A stretch of 64,000 bases of DNA. Source: Chitinophaga alhagiae (lineage in GTDB: Bacteria; Bacteroidota; Bacteroidia; Chitinophagales; Chitinophagaceae). The stretch covers positions 124,001 to 188,000 of the forward strand of contig NZ_QXMH01000001.1 of NCBI RefSeq assembly GCF_003568665.1, written 5' to 3'. The position numbers and the translations under genes were made by a program. Every line of letters begins with the position of its first letter. The first letter of the stretch is position 1. The notes under the pieces were generated by a model. That model saw nothing but the letters and a program-made list of their open reading frames with translations. It was not told where the DNA came from and searched no databases. Of the stretch, positions 52,347 to 60,909 are shown piece by piece.

Positions 52347-53429
52347 CTATAAATGCCATGCCCTTTCCAATATGTTCAACCAGTTGCCGTTCATTATTTT
52401 AATGATATCGTTGGTATGATACCCTCTTTTGTCCAGAATTTCGTAAAAGCAATTTAAATCCGCAACAGAATCCATATCCCAGGGCGACTGTTCGGTACCG
52501 AAAATACCGTCCAGGTCGCTGCCGATACCAATGTGGTCAGCATTTCCGGCAATCTGGCAAATATGGTCCCAGTGGTCAACCAGGTTTTCCAGCCGGATGT
52601 TCAGCTGCCAGGGGTCGGACACAGTGTCTATAAAGCGTATATCCATGGCCCAGCAATCCAGCATTCCCCCAATAACGGCCTTCCGTTTTATCAACTGCCT
52701 GATCTGCTCATCCGTCAGTTGGCGCTGTGTGGGCACCAACTGCCGCACATTATGGTGGGAAGCCCATACTACGCCGCCAAAGAGGTCCATTACCTCGTCA
52801 AAGCCGGCGTCGGTCAAATGCGTAACATCCAGGATCAGCCCCAGCTGTTCAATATCTTTTAACAGCGCCCTTCCTTCCGCGGTCAGGCGTCCTTCTTTTT
52901 TTGTACCAGGCGCGTAACGCCCCGGGCCGAAATGTGACAACCCTATTGCCCGGAGCCCGTATTCATACGCACGGTACAAGTAAGAGGGGTTCACTAACGA
53001 ATCCGCCCCTTCCAGGCTTAGTATATAACCGACCGGCTTGGTATGATCAGGCTCCAGCGGATCATTCCAGCGCTGGAGGTGTTGCTGTAACCCTGCCCAG
53101 GTGGTAATTTGGACCATTTCGCCAAGGGCCTCCATTTCCCGGTACCAGGCCAGCTGGGCCTGTGTCATGGCCCAGGCCTGCTGCGGGGAATGCCAGCCCG
53201 GCAGGCTGCTGCCCGGCGGGGTATAGCGTGCCAACTGCGTAGCCACTACCAAACCGACCCTGCCTTTTCTCAGTTCGGGCAGGCATACCGTGTTCCTGCC
53301 CCTGTCAGGCTTGTCTTTCATATGCATCTCCCGCTGCCGTATATCTTCCAGCGGAGCGCGCAGGTCCCGGTTCCATTCTATGGCGTTCATCGCCAGATCA
53401 AGATGGGCGTCTATAATAAAGTTATTCAT
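52347..53429 (-). CDS. M19-family (membrane-dipeptidase-like) metallohydrolase
   Basis: A 360-residue zinc hydrolase from ATG 53429 (MNNFIIDAHLD). Metal and substrate residues appear in IDAHLDLAM (HxD), ILSLEGADSL, LILDVTHLTD, VWASHHNVRQL and IGIGSDLDG. M19 enzymes split dipeptides, including D-amino acid ones, and some open lactams or act on other amides. No signal peptide. The start overlaps the end of the upstream dehydrogenase-like gene by 8 bases, so the two are coupled. Confidence 0.92.
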   Translation of the reverse strand: MNNFIIDAHLDLAMNAIEWNRDLRAPLEDIRQREMHMKDKPDRGRNTVCLPELRKGRVGLVVATQLARYTPPGSSLPGWHSPQQAWAMTQAQLAWYREMEALGEMVQITTWAGLQQHLQRWNDPLEPDHTKPVGYILSLEGADSLVNPSYLYRAYEYGLRAIGLSHFGPGRYAPGTKKEGRLTAEGRALLKDIEQLGLILDVTHLTDAGFDEVMDLFGGVVWASHHNVRQLVPTQRQLTDEQIRQLIKRKAVIGGMLDCWAMDIRFIDTVSDPWQLNIRLENLVDHWDHICQIAGNADHIGIGSDLDGIFGTEQSPWDMDSVADLNCFYEILDKRGYHTNDIIKIMNGNWLNILERAWHL

Positions 53430-54366
53430 TTGTATTGGAGCCAAAAGGATATTTATCTATCAATCTTTCTATCTTCAGTGAAAATTCCTGGTAAACCTGC
53501 TTCCACATCTGCACCTCCTGTTCGCTGTACGTGTAAAATCCCTGCCCGTTCTCCATACCTGCCCCACCGCTTGCGACTATTGCGTTGAAGAAAGCAGGCA
53601 GTTCACCGGCATTCGACAGTTCGGGATTCAGGTCTTTCATTACAATTGCATAGCTGGAAGTGCCCATCAGGTCCATATAACGGCAATTCCCTGCAAACGG
53701 AAGATAGTACCCCGCATCATTGCGGCATGCACGGTCAATGTCTTCAATAGTGGCATACCCTTGTTCCACAAGTGAAAATGCCTCGCGGAACATGGCGCTC
53801 AGCAACCGGCTTCTGATGCCATGGTCTCTCACTACATAGGGATCTTTTTTCCATTTTTTTGCCAGTGAGAACAGCAGCCGGAGATTACTTTCAGGAACAG
53901 CGGTGTTGGTAACAATTTCCAGGAAACGGGTAGAGCAGGCGGGCACTGTCCAGTTCACCACCATTACACGGCCCGGGTGGGCGCAGCCCTGCTGCAATGC
54001 ATCCAGCGCCACGCTCTCGGCGTTTACGGCTATCACTACTTCCGGCGGCAGCCTGGCTTCCAGGTCAAGCAACTTCTCCGCTTTCACCGCTGCATTTTCG
54101 GGCGAAACAAGAATGGCCAGCTGAAAAACACCGTTCCAGGCAAACCGCTCGCTTACCTGCAGGCGGCGGGGCAGCTTCCGGGGAGACAGCAGGAAAGCCT
54201 GCCGCTGTTCCCATTCCTGCTCCATATTCAATACCGCCGAATCGGGGTCGGGTGTCCAGTAACAAACAGTGTGGCCGGCTTCCAGCAGGTTGATCACAAT
54301 GCTGTCTGGCAAGTTCCCTGCGCCCGCTACCAGTATTTTCGAAGGCTTTATATCGACTATATCCAT
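53422..54366 (-). CDS. 3-hydroxyacyl-CoA-dehydrogenase-like protein with degenerate active site
   Basis: A 314-residue protein with the two-domain layout of 3-hydroxyacyl-CoA dehydrogenases and similar length to the gene at 55711. The nucleotide-binding loop reads VAGAGNLPDSI, so the last Gly of GxGxxG is Pro. Where the catalytic His should stand the sequence is VVNWTVPACSTRFLEI, with Asn instead, while the Glu partner remains. The late GGAGMENGQGFYTYS is conserved. It may be a non-catalytic partner of the intact paralogue or a differently working enzyme; this is inference. Part of the minus-strand cluster. Confidence 0.85.
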   Translation of the reverse strand: MDIVDIKPSKILVAGAGNLPDSIVINLLEAGHTVCYWTPDPDSAVLNMEQEWEQRQAFLLSPRKLPRRLQVSERFAWNGVFQLAILVSPENAAVKAEKLLDLEARLPPEVVIAVNAESVALDALQQGCAHPGRVMVVNWTVPACSTRFLEIVTNTAVPESNLRLLFSLAKKWKKDPYVVRDHGIRSRLLSAMFREAFSLVEQGYATIEDIDRACRNDAGYYLPFAGNCRYMDLMGTSSYAIVMKDLNPELSNAGELPAFFNAIVASGGAGMENGQGFYTYSEQEVQMWKQVYQEFSLKIERLIDKYPFGSNTNE

Positions 54367-54384
54367 ATTTACTGACTTAAAATT

Positions 54385-55692
54385 TTATGCCCTGTTCATA
54401 CCATCCAGCACTTTGCGGCTTTTTTCAATAGCTGTGCGGATATCATCTGCGGTATGAACGGCGCTGATATACCAAAGCCCCCGGCCAATGACGCGGATGC
54501 CGCTGTTTTGCAGGCCCGCAACAAAGCGGTTAAGTTTTTCTTTATCAAAAGTGAAAGTATCTCTGAAATCGCGCACCTTTTCAAGGCGGGTAAACCCGGT
54601 ATGGAACATTGGGCCGGGGCCCTGCACCAGCAAGCGGTGCCCTGTTTCTTTTGCCGCTTCCCGCAACCCGTCCATCAATTGCTGCCCGAGGTCAAACATG
54701 CGCTTGTAAGGTTGCAGCTTTTCCAGTGTTCTGACGGTGGCGAGCGCTGCCGCAACGGTTGCATTCGCGGCGTTCATGGTGCCTGCCTGAACAACCGTTC
54801 CCTTTTCCAGCAGCTGCATCCACCCGTATTTTCCGCAAATTACGCTCAGGGGGTACCCGCTTGCTATTGCTTTGGCGTACACCGCCAGGTCTGGCACAAC
54901 CCCAAAATAACCCTGTGCCCCGCTCAGCGAAAGGCGGAAACCGGTGATCACTTCATCCAGGATAAAAGTGATATTATGCATGGTACACAGCTCCCTGATG
55001 CCTTCCAGGAAACCTTTTTCGGGCAGTATGCACCCTGCGTTGCACATGACGGGTTCCGTAATCACCGCTGCAATTTCATGCGCGCGCTCCTCTACTACTT
55101 TCCGGAGCAGTTCCAGATCGTTCCAGGGAAGCGTAATAAACTCGTTGCGGGCTTGCTCCGGCAAACCCTGGCTCCAGGGGAACACTTCCGGCGCCAAACG
55201 GCTGCCCAGTGCTTCCACGCCAGGTGCGGAGAGCGCCCAGCTTACATTATCCATCCAGCCGTGGTAATGCCCTTCAAACCTGATGAACAGCTGCTTGCCT
55301 GTTTTTGCCCTGGCCAGCCTGAAAGCTGTTTGAATGGCGGCAGACCCGTCCAGGCAAAAGCGCATGCGTTCCGCGCCCGGTAACAGCTGCTGAATTTTTT
55401 CCGCCAGCTCCAGTTCCTGTATATGCTGGCCGGCAAATAACTGCCCCTTGTTGGTATAGGTATGCACTGCCTCCAGCACCTCCGGGTGGGAATGCCCCAG
55501 TATTAACGGACCCTGGCTGAGTGAAAAATCGAGGTACCCGTTCCCGTCTGCGTCGTAAATACGGCAGCCTTCTCCGGAGGTATAAAACAATGCATGGGGA
55601 TAAGAATATTTCCTGAACTCTGATGAAACTCCTCCCGCCAACACCTTTTTGGCCCTTTCCAGCAATTCTGCTGATTTCTTGTACTGATTCAT
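54385..55692 (-). CDS. Class III aminotransferase, glutamate-1-semialdehyde-aminomutase-like
   Basis: A 435-residue PLP enzyme. VLAGGVSSEFRKY, DADGNGYLDFSLSQGPLILGH, FEGHYHGWMDN, TEPVMCNAGCILPEKGF, FILDEVITGFR and the PLP lysine in AVYAKAIASGYPLSVICG are all present, as in the GSA-aminomutase branch. No haem genes are nearby, so a catabolic amino transfer on an amine or beta-amino acid is more likely. It lies 18 bases before the degenerate dehydrogenase gene and 18 after the intact one. Confidence 0.93.
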   Translation of the reverse strand: MNQYKKSAELLERAKKVLAGGVSSEFRKYSYPHALFYTSGEGCRIYDADGNGYLDFSLSQGPLILGHSHPEVLEAVHTYTNKGQLFAGQHIQELELAEKIQQLLPGAERMRFCLDGSAAIQTAFRLARAKTGKQLFIRFEGHYHGWMDNVSWALSAPGVEALGSRLAPEVFPWSQGLPEQARNEFITLPWNDLELLRKVVEERAHEIAAVITEPVMCNAGCILPEKGFLEGIRELCTMHNITFILDEVITGFRLSLSGAQGYFGVVPDLAVYAKAIASGYPLSVICGKYGWMQLLEKGTVVQAGTMNAANATVAAALATVRTLEKLQPYKRMFDLGQQLMDGLREAAKETGHRLLVQGPGPMFHTGFTRLEKVRDFRDTFTFDKEKLNRFVAGLQNSGIRVIGRGLWYISAVHTADDIRTAIEKSRKVLDGMNRA

Positions 55693-55710
55693 GTATAAAA
55701 TATGCTGGCG

Positions 55711-56661
55711 CTACACATCCACCTGCTGTTTCCGCAATGGATACCTAGCCGCCAATTGGTAAATTTCCCTGTTAAATTTTGCGAAAGACTCTTCCCATAA
55801 CCTCGCTTCGGCCACGCTGTAGGAATACAGGCCTACCTGGTTCTGGGTGCCCCTTCCCCCCTTTTCGAGAATTTGCTGCATGGCCACGGGCACACGGCCT
55901 GTGTTGCTCAGGGTAGGGATGATGTTCCGCAGCATAACGCCGCCATCTTCCAGGCCTGTATAGTCCATTCTGCGGAAAATGCCCATCAAAGTGATCCAGG
56001 CCCCGGCGTCATACCGGAACGCCTTATCCGCATCCTCTATGGTGGTTTTGCCCGTTTCCACCAAATGGAACAGTTCCCGGTATACCGCATACATCAGCCG
56101 GTTAGTGATAAACCCGCGAATATCTTTCTTCAGCACGGTAGGCTCTTTCTCCCATTGCGCGGACAGGCCAACCACCCATTCGGCATACGCCGGGTCCGTC
56201 TGCTTCCCGCAGGTAATTTCCAGGAAGCGGGTTGCAAAGGCCGGCTCTGCCCAATGCACGCCAACAAAACGGTCCGGGAACAAAACAGTGCGTTGCAGGT
56301 CGCTGATGGGAATAGCCGAGGTATTGCTGGCAATCACCGTATGGCGGCTTACCACGGCTTCAATTTTATCATATACCGATGCCTTTATGGCCGCTTTTTC
56401 CAGTACACATTCCATCACCAGCCGGCAATTGGCCAGGGCTGCGTATGCCTCGGTTAATGTAAGGCGCTGCATATACCATTCCACCGGGTATTGCAACGGG
56501 GAAGCCTTTGCACAATCTACCAGGATGGCCCGCATGTTTTTTTCGGCATGCGCAAGGTCAGATGCTACCGGCGCCACCCCGATCACTTTTTGCCCGCTTA
56601 ACAGCAGCGCTACTACTATGCTGCTGCCCATCAAACCCAAGCCAACCACTCCTACTTCCAT
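55711..56661 (-). CDS. 3-hydroxyacyl-CoA-dehydrogenase-family oxidoreductase
   Basis: A 316-residue NAD-dependent dehydrogenase from ATG 56661 (MEVGVVGLGLMGSS); ATG 56691 would overlap the upstream RidA gene by 29 bases and is less likely. The GxGxxG loop is intact (GLGLMG) and the catalytic His is in FVGVHWAEPAFATRFLEI. Relatives outside fatty-acid oxidation oxidise L-gulonate or carnitine-like hydroxy acids, a better fit here because no CoA ligase or thiolase adjoins it. The C-terminal GGRGTQNQVGLYSYS is typical. Confidence 0.92.
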   Translation of the reverse strand: MEVGVVGLGLMGSSIVVALLLSGQKVIGVAPVASDLAHAEKNMRAILVDCAKASPLQYPVEWYMQRLTLTEAYAALANCRLVMECVLEKAAIKASVYDKIEAVVSRHTVIASNTSAIPISDLQRTVLFPDRFVGVHWAEPAFATRFLEITCGKQTDPAYAEWVVGLSAQWEKEPTVLKKDIRGFITNRLMYAVYRELFHLVETGKTTIEDADKAFRYDAGAWITLMGIFRRMDYTGLEDGGVMLRNIIPTLSNTGRVPVAMQQILEKGGRGTQNQVGLYSYSVAEARLWEESFAKFNREIYQLAARYPLRKQQVDV

Positions 56662-56662
56662 A

Positions 56663-57076
56663 TCAACCTCTTGATTGTTCAACTTTGTCATGGGATGAAA
56701 TTTTTGCGATACAGTCAATCTCCACCTTGATGCCTTCCGCCAATACGGACTGAACGGTGGTCCTTGCAGGTTTTATACCGGTAAAATACCCGGCATACAC
56801 TTCATTGTACCGGTCAAAAAAAGTAATATCAGACAGATGTACCGTGCATTTTACAATATCATCCATGGTGGCGCCGGCCTTTGCCAGGATCATTTTTATG
56901 TTCTCCAGGGTACGGGCGGTTTCTTCTTCAATGCTTCCCAGCACAAACCTGGAGGTTGTAAAGTCTACCGAAGCCTGGCCGCTCACAAACGCAAACCCAC
57001 CCACCAGCACAGCGTCTGAATAAGCGCCGGTCACAAACCGGGGGTCACGCTCAGGATGATCTATTTTAATTTTCAT
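56663..57076 (-). CDS. RidA-family enamine/imine deaminase
   Basis: A 137-residue protein from ATG 57076 (MKIKIDHPERD). GAYSDAVLVGGFAFVSGQ at the start, then TLENIKMILAKAGATMDDIVKCTVHL (shown in part), and ARTTVQSVLAEGIKVEID at the end with the conserved Arg. RidA proteins hydrolyse reactive enamines or imines that arise in PLP-enzyme reactions, a natural companion to the two aminotransferases in this cluster. First gene of the left-hand minus-strand run, divergent from the AraC gene across 217 bases. Confidence 0.94.
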   Translation of the reverse strand: MKIKIDHPERDPRFVTGAYSDAVLVGGFAFVSGQASVDFTTSRFVLGSIEEETARTLENIKMILAKAGATMDDIVKCTVHLSDITFFDRYNEVYAGYFTGIKPARTTVQSVLAEGIKVEIDCIAKISSHDKVEQSRG

Positions 57077-57093
57077 TTTTTTAGGTTTACTTA

Positions 57094-57214
57094 ACTTTTG
57101 ATGTACTTTTGAGTAAATAAATTTCACGTTCTACCTGTAGTTCCCGACCATTAAAAAACCCAGTCGCAACGTTGTAAAAGTAGGTGCTGCCTGCATGGGA
57201 TTATGTTACTTTTG
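57094..57214. promoter_or_regulatory. Divergent control region with repeated ACTTTTG
   Basis: The heptamer ACTTTTG appears at 57094-57100 and 57105-57111, one helical turn apart, and again at 57208-57214 within TACTTTTG, a possible -7 box for the AraC gene. The first two lie 18-35 bases before the RidA start. They are candidate AraC half-sites; no -33 TTG at the standard spacing was found for either gene. Confidence 0.3.
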
Positions 57215-57293
57215 TTTATATTTATAACACTATCTTTCAAAAACCGGCACACCACCTGTCACCAGCGTTTTTTTTACAAAAAAGCTCAACGTC

Positions 57294-58211
57294 ATGAAGG
57301 CTATTGAAGTTCGTTTTGCGAAAGAAATCGACAAGTCTTTCGTCGTTTTCAGAGAAACCGGAAAGTACTTTCCCTGTCCCTGGCATTATCATCCTGAATA
57401 CGAATTTGTACTCGTTACCAAAAGCCATGGCAGAAGAATGGTAGGTGATCACATAGGGTATTTCGACGAGGGAGACCTGGTCCTTATGGGGCCGAACCTG
57501 CCGCATGTATGGGTAAACGATGAATCGTTCATTAACGGAGGGGCTGCTTATGATGCGGATGCCATCGTGATCCACTTCCAGGAAAATTTTCTTGGTAAAG
57601 AATTTATAAACATCCCGGAAATGGAAACCCTGAAAAAAATACTCGATCTTTCGCGGCGCGGGCTGGTTATTCAGGGAAGTGCCAGGGAAAAGATCGGCAA
57701 ACTGATGGTAAAGATGATGACCATGAACGGCCTGCAGCGGCTAGCCGCCCTCATGTCCATATTCGATCTGCTCTCGCAATCCCAGGAACTGGAGCTGCTG
57801 GCCAGCCCCGGTTACACACCCCGCCAGGAAGATCAGCTGAAAGGCCCTACAGACAGGATCAACGAGTACATTATGCTGAATTTTCACCGGGAGATCTCCT
57901 TGCAGGAAATAGCCGGCGTATCGAACATGGCGGTTACCACGTTCTGCAATTTCTTCAAGAATCAGTACCGCTGTACGTTTATTGAATATCTGAACCAGGT
58001 AAGGATCGGGCTGGCATGTAAACTGCTGGCAAATGAGCAGAACAAAATTGTGCAGGTGGCCTATGAAGTAGGGTTTAACAACCTGGGCAACTTTAACCGG
58101 CAGTTCAAGAAAATAAAAAACATGACCCCCAGGGAATACCGCAAGCGCCTGGATACGCAGTTGGAAGAAGACTCCATTTTCTTTAATGAAGCCTATATAG
58201 TGAATGAATAG
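57294..58211 (+). CDS. AraC-family regulator of the metabolic cluster
   Basis: A 305-residue regulator with an N-terminal cupin sensor (WHYHPEYEFVLVTKSHGRRM; VGDHIGYFDEGDLVLMGPNLPH) and a C-terminal AraC domain (about 190-290: ISLQEIAGVSNMAVTTFCNFF; VQVAYEVGFNNLGNFNRQFK). It lies between the two minus-strand gene runs on the opposite strand, divergent from RidA and convergent with the SDR gene (9-base gap), so it is the evident local regulator. Its sensor closely resembles that of the AraC protein at 30613-31482. Confidence 0.94.
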   Translation: MKAIEVRFAKEIDKSFVVFRETGKYFPCPWHYHPEYEFVLVTKSHGRRMVGDHIGYFDEGDLVLMGPNLPHVWVNDESFINGGAAYDADAIVIHFQENFLGKEFINIPEMETLKKILDLSRRGLVIQGSAREKIGKLMVKMMTMNGLQRLAALMSIFDLLSQSQELELLASPGYTPRQEDQLKGPTDRINEYIMLNFHREISLQEIAGVSNMAVTTFCNFFKNQYRCTFIEYLNQVRIGLACKLLANEQNKIVQVAYEVGFNNLGNFNRQFKKIKNMTPREYRKRLDTQLEEDSIFFNEAYIVNE

Positions 58212-58220
58212 CTATTGGGC

Positions 58221-59000
58221 TCAGGCATTCAGCCCACCGTCCATCAGAATATTTTCGCCGTTAATATAGGCGCCTGCCTGTGAAGCCAGCAATACCACCA
58301 CCCCTTTAATATCGTCCGTATTTGCCATACGCCGCAAGGGTACCTTGCGGGTGTAGTTTTCCAGGAAACGGGGATGCTGATGGTTGAACAATCCACCCGG
58401 GCTGATGGTATTGACACGTATATTCTTGCCGGCCAGCATTTTTGCCAGGTACCGGGTCAGGTTCAGCAAACCAGCATTGTGAAAGTAGTAGTCTGGCGGC
58501 GGGGACATGGTCATGTCCGTGCCTTCATAATTAGAGAGGTCGGGGCCGTGCATGCCCATCATAGAGCCGATGTTGATAACGCTCCCGCCCTGGTTCAATT
58601 CCAGTAAACTGATCATTTCCCGCAGTATATCCATATTGCCGGTAGCATTTACCCGCATGGACTCCGCAAATTCAGCAATAGGCGAATCGTAGCTTTTCAT
58701 GGGGCGTGCTACGGCATTATTCACAAATACGTCCAGCCTGCCGAAGCGAGCCAGGATGGCCTGTTTAAATTGCCGCACCGAGTCCGGCCCGGCCTGGTCT
58801 ACAGCAAGGGCATGCACATCCAGGCCGGCCGCCCTGAAGCCGGCCGCCACCTCTTCGCATTGTGACAAATTACGGGAGGCGATAATAACGGTGCCGCCTG
58901 CTTCCGCCAGCCCTTCCGCAATACATTTCCCGTATTTTCCGGCGCCCCCCGTTACTACACACACTTTATCCTTCAGGCTAAATAGTTCTCTGATATGCAT
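58221..59000 (-). CDS. SDR-family oxidoreductase with atypical active site
   Basis: A 259-residue short-chain dehydrogenase fold. The cofactor loop VTGGAGKYGKCIAEGL is a TGxxGxxG-like variant; VDVFVNNAVARP-type NNA is present at DVFVNNAVA; the catalytic Ser is in VINIGSMMG. The expected YxxxK reads YYFHN before AGLLNLTRYLA, so the catalytic Lys is replaced by Asn. The C-terminal INGENILMDGGLNA is standard. Either an altered enzyme or a pseudo-enzyme. Three bases after the Gfo/Idh gene stop. Confidence 0.9.
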   Translation of the reverse strand: MHIRELFSLKDKVCVVTGGAGKYGKCIAEGLAEAGGTVIIASRNLSQCEEVAAGFRAAGLDVHALAVDQAGPDSVRQFKQAILARFGRLDVFVNNAVARPMKSYDSPIAEFAESMRVNATGNMDILREMISLLELNQGGSVINIGSMMGMHGPDLSNYEGTDMTMSPPPDYYFHNAGLLNLTRYLAKMLAGKNIRVNTISPGGLFNHQHPRFLENYTRKVPLRRMANTDDIKGVVVLLASQAGAYINGENILMDGGLNA

Positions 59001-59003
59001 GAT

Positions 59004-59939
59004 CTATATTGTTAGCGGTAATTGTATTTCCTGCCCACCATTCTCGTAGCTTAAGATGCCGGCTATCACTACCTGTATGATCTGGTCTGTTTTATAAAAC
59101 TCAATAGGCGATACACCGGTTTCTACAAACTGGAGGAACGACTGGATGTTCTGGCGGAACATGGCATATGAGTTCCTGATATCAATGAATTTCCAGTGCT
59201 GCTTTCCGTAAACATGCAACTGGAAAGTGGGCGAAATATCATCTATCAGGTGTACCATGGCGTGTATGCCTGATTCAAAACGGACCTGTACGCTGGCCTT
59301 TTCTGCCGTGCCGATGTGTTTAACGCGCACCGGCCGGGGATCGTCCAGCAGGAAGAACAGGGCTTCCAGCATGTGTACACCGTACTTCAGCCAGTCCTTC
59401 TTCCCTACTGCAGATACAAAGGATATGTTGCCCAGGCCCGGCAGCTCTGTTTTGGCAGTGCGGCATTCGGCGGCATAACGCATGGAGGAGCAGGACATCA
59501 GCTTCTTTCCTGCCTGCACCGCTTGCCGGAACCATTTCAGGTCTTCTATAGTGGCCGCCAGGGGCTTATCCACAAACAACGGAATACCGGCTTCTATAAA
59601 GGGGTGCGCCATTTGCACGTGCTGGTGCGGATCGTCCCGCGCCAGTATTACCGCGTCTACCTCACTCACCATGTCTTCCATATTCTCCACCACCCGGTCA
59701 ATGCCCGCAGATCTGGCAATGCTGCGCGACAGCAGTTCATCCTGCGTCCACACGCGGGCAACGCGCGCATGTGGAATACCCAGCGTGTCCTGATTGACCT
59801 GCAAATAGTCCGCCACCGCCGGATAACCGGCCTTTATAATTTCACCGGCATCAAATTGCCCGTTGATAATGGACGACCAGGAATACGGATGCGCATTACC
59901 CGGGCTCATGCCTATGATCCCCAATTTTATCATCATCAT
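59004..59939 (-). CDS. Gfo/Idh/MocA-family oxidoreductase
   Basis: A 311-residue NAD(P)-dependent oxidoreductase. Three ATG codons in a row at 59939, 59936 and 59933 precede IKLGIIGMSPGNAHPYSW, where the usual GxGxxG is replaced by GMSPGNAHP, typical of a divergent branch. AVILARDDPHQHVQMAHPFIEAGIPLFVDKPLA contains the characteristic DKP (written here in part), with MRYAAE later. Members act on sugars and cyclitols. Two bases after the aldo/keto reductase stop. Confidence 0.87.
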   Translation of the reverse strand: MMMIKLGIIGMSPGNAHPYSWSSIINGQFDAGEIIKAGYPAVADYLQVNQDTLGIPHARVARVWTQDELLSRSIARSAGIDRVVENMEDMVSEVDAVILARDDPHQHVQMAHPFIEAGIPLFVDKPLAATIEDLKWFRQAVQAGKKLMSCSSMRYAAECRTAKTELPGLGNISFVSAVGKKDWLKYGVHMLEALFFLLDDPRPVRVKHIGTAEKASVQVRFESGIHAMVHLIDDISPTFQLHVYGKQHWKFIDIRNSYAMFRQNIQSFLQFVETGVSPIEFYKTDQIIQVVIAGILSYENGGQEIQLPLTI

Positions 59940-59941
59940 TA

Positions 59942-60898
59942 TTATTTTAGCCAGCCTTCCTGTGCCCAACGGGCCAGGTTCAGAAAATCCGGATCTGGAT
60001 AGGCCATTGCCTTCAACTGCTTCATCAAGCCCTCATCCAGGTTTCCCTGTTCAATAGACAACAGGGTTTGCTGTAAATACGCCTCCCTGTCAATACCTAC
60101 AAGCACTGCCCCGATTTCAGGGAAAGACAGCGCAAACCGCGTGGCCAGGGCCGGCAGCTGCGCCATATTCATGCCCGGAAGCCGGAGGTACCGCTGTATA
60201 TGCGCCTGCACTTTTTCCAGCGGCGCCGGCAGCGTTGTTCCCCGGCTGCTCAACAGCCCCTTCATTAACACAGACCTTGCCACCAGCGCCACCCCCTGCC
60301 GGGCCGCCTGTTCAAAATGTACCCGTTGCTGCTGGTCCAGCAAATTGAAGGGCAGCTGAATTACATCCCAAATACCCGCATCCAGCGCTATCCTGGTTTC
60401 TTCCGCGCTATAGGTAGACACACCGGTAGCTCTGATGCTGCCGCTTTTTTTCAGGTCTTCAAATACGCGCATGACGGTTTCGTGCCGCAAGATTTCCGCA
60501 TCGGCCTGGTGCAGCATGTAGATGTCTATAAAATCGGTACGTAGTTCCCGCAGGCTTTCTGCCAGAGAATCCCTGATTATTTTTTCGATGGTGCGTTTAT
60601 CCGGCAGGGCGGCACTTCCTGTGCGCAGATGCCGGCATTTGGAGGCGATGGCCACCTGCTGCCGCTTCCCTTCAAAAGCCAATCCCATAATGGTTTCGCT
60701 GGCGCCATAGAGGCGGGCGGTATCATAAAAATTAATGCCTGCGTCCAGAGACCGGTGCAGCAAACTGATAGCTTCCGGTACAGGCAGCATGTCTGCCTGA
60801 GAATGTATACCCAGCCCGTAAGGCATGCCTATTTCAACACCGCCGAACGCTATTTCGGATACAGCAATACCCGTTTTACCCAGTTCTTTTCTTCTCAT
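59942..60898 (-). CDS. Aldo/keto reductase
   Basis: A 318-residue TIM-barrel NADPH-dependent reductase from ATG 60898 (MRRKELGKTGIAVSEI). Catalytic Asp and Tyr are in AGINFYDTARLYGASE, Lys in VAIASKCRH, and His in IDIYMLHQAD; GVSTYSAEE follows. It resembles the pyridoxal/L-galactose-dehydrogenase-like AKR group found in sugar-acid catabolism. The gene lies 11 bases after the aldolase and is followed 2 bases later by the Gfo/Idh gene. Confidence 0.93.
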   Translation of the reverse strand: MRRKELGKTGIAVSEIAFGGVEIGMPYGLGIHSQADMLPVPEAISLLHRSLDAGINFYDTARLYGASETIMGLAFEGKRQQVAIASKCRHLRTGSAALPDKRTIEKIIRDSLAESLRELRTDFIDIYMLHQADAEILRHETVMRVFEDLKKSGSIRATGVSTYSAEETRIALDAGIWDVIQLPFNLLDQQQRVHFEQAARQGVALVARSVLMKGLLSSRGTTLPAPLEKVQAHIQRYLRLPGMNMAQLPALATRFALSFPEIGAVLVGIDREAYLQQTLLSIEQGNLDEGLMKQLKAMAYPDPDFLNLARWAQEGWLK

Positions 60899-60909
60899 GG
60901 TGCAAGATT

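Noticed and set aside
54454..55383. A 309-codon plus-strand open frame
   Set aside because: Antisense to the class III aminotransferase, whose PLP motifs prove the minus-strand frame.
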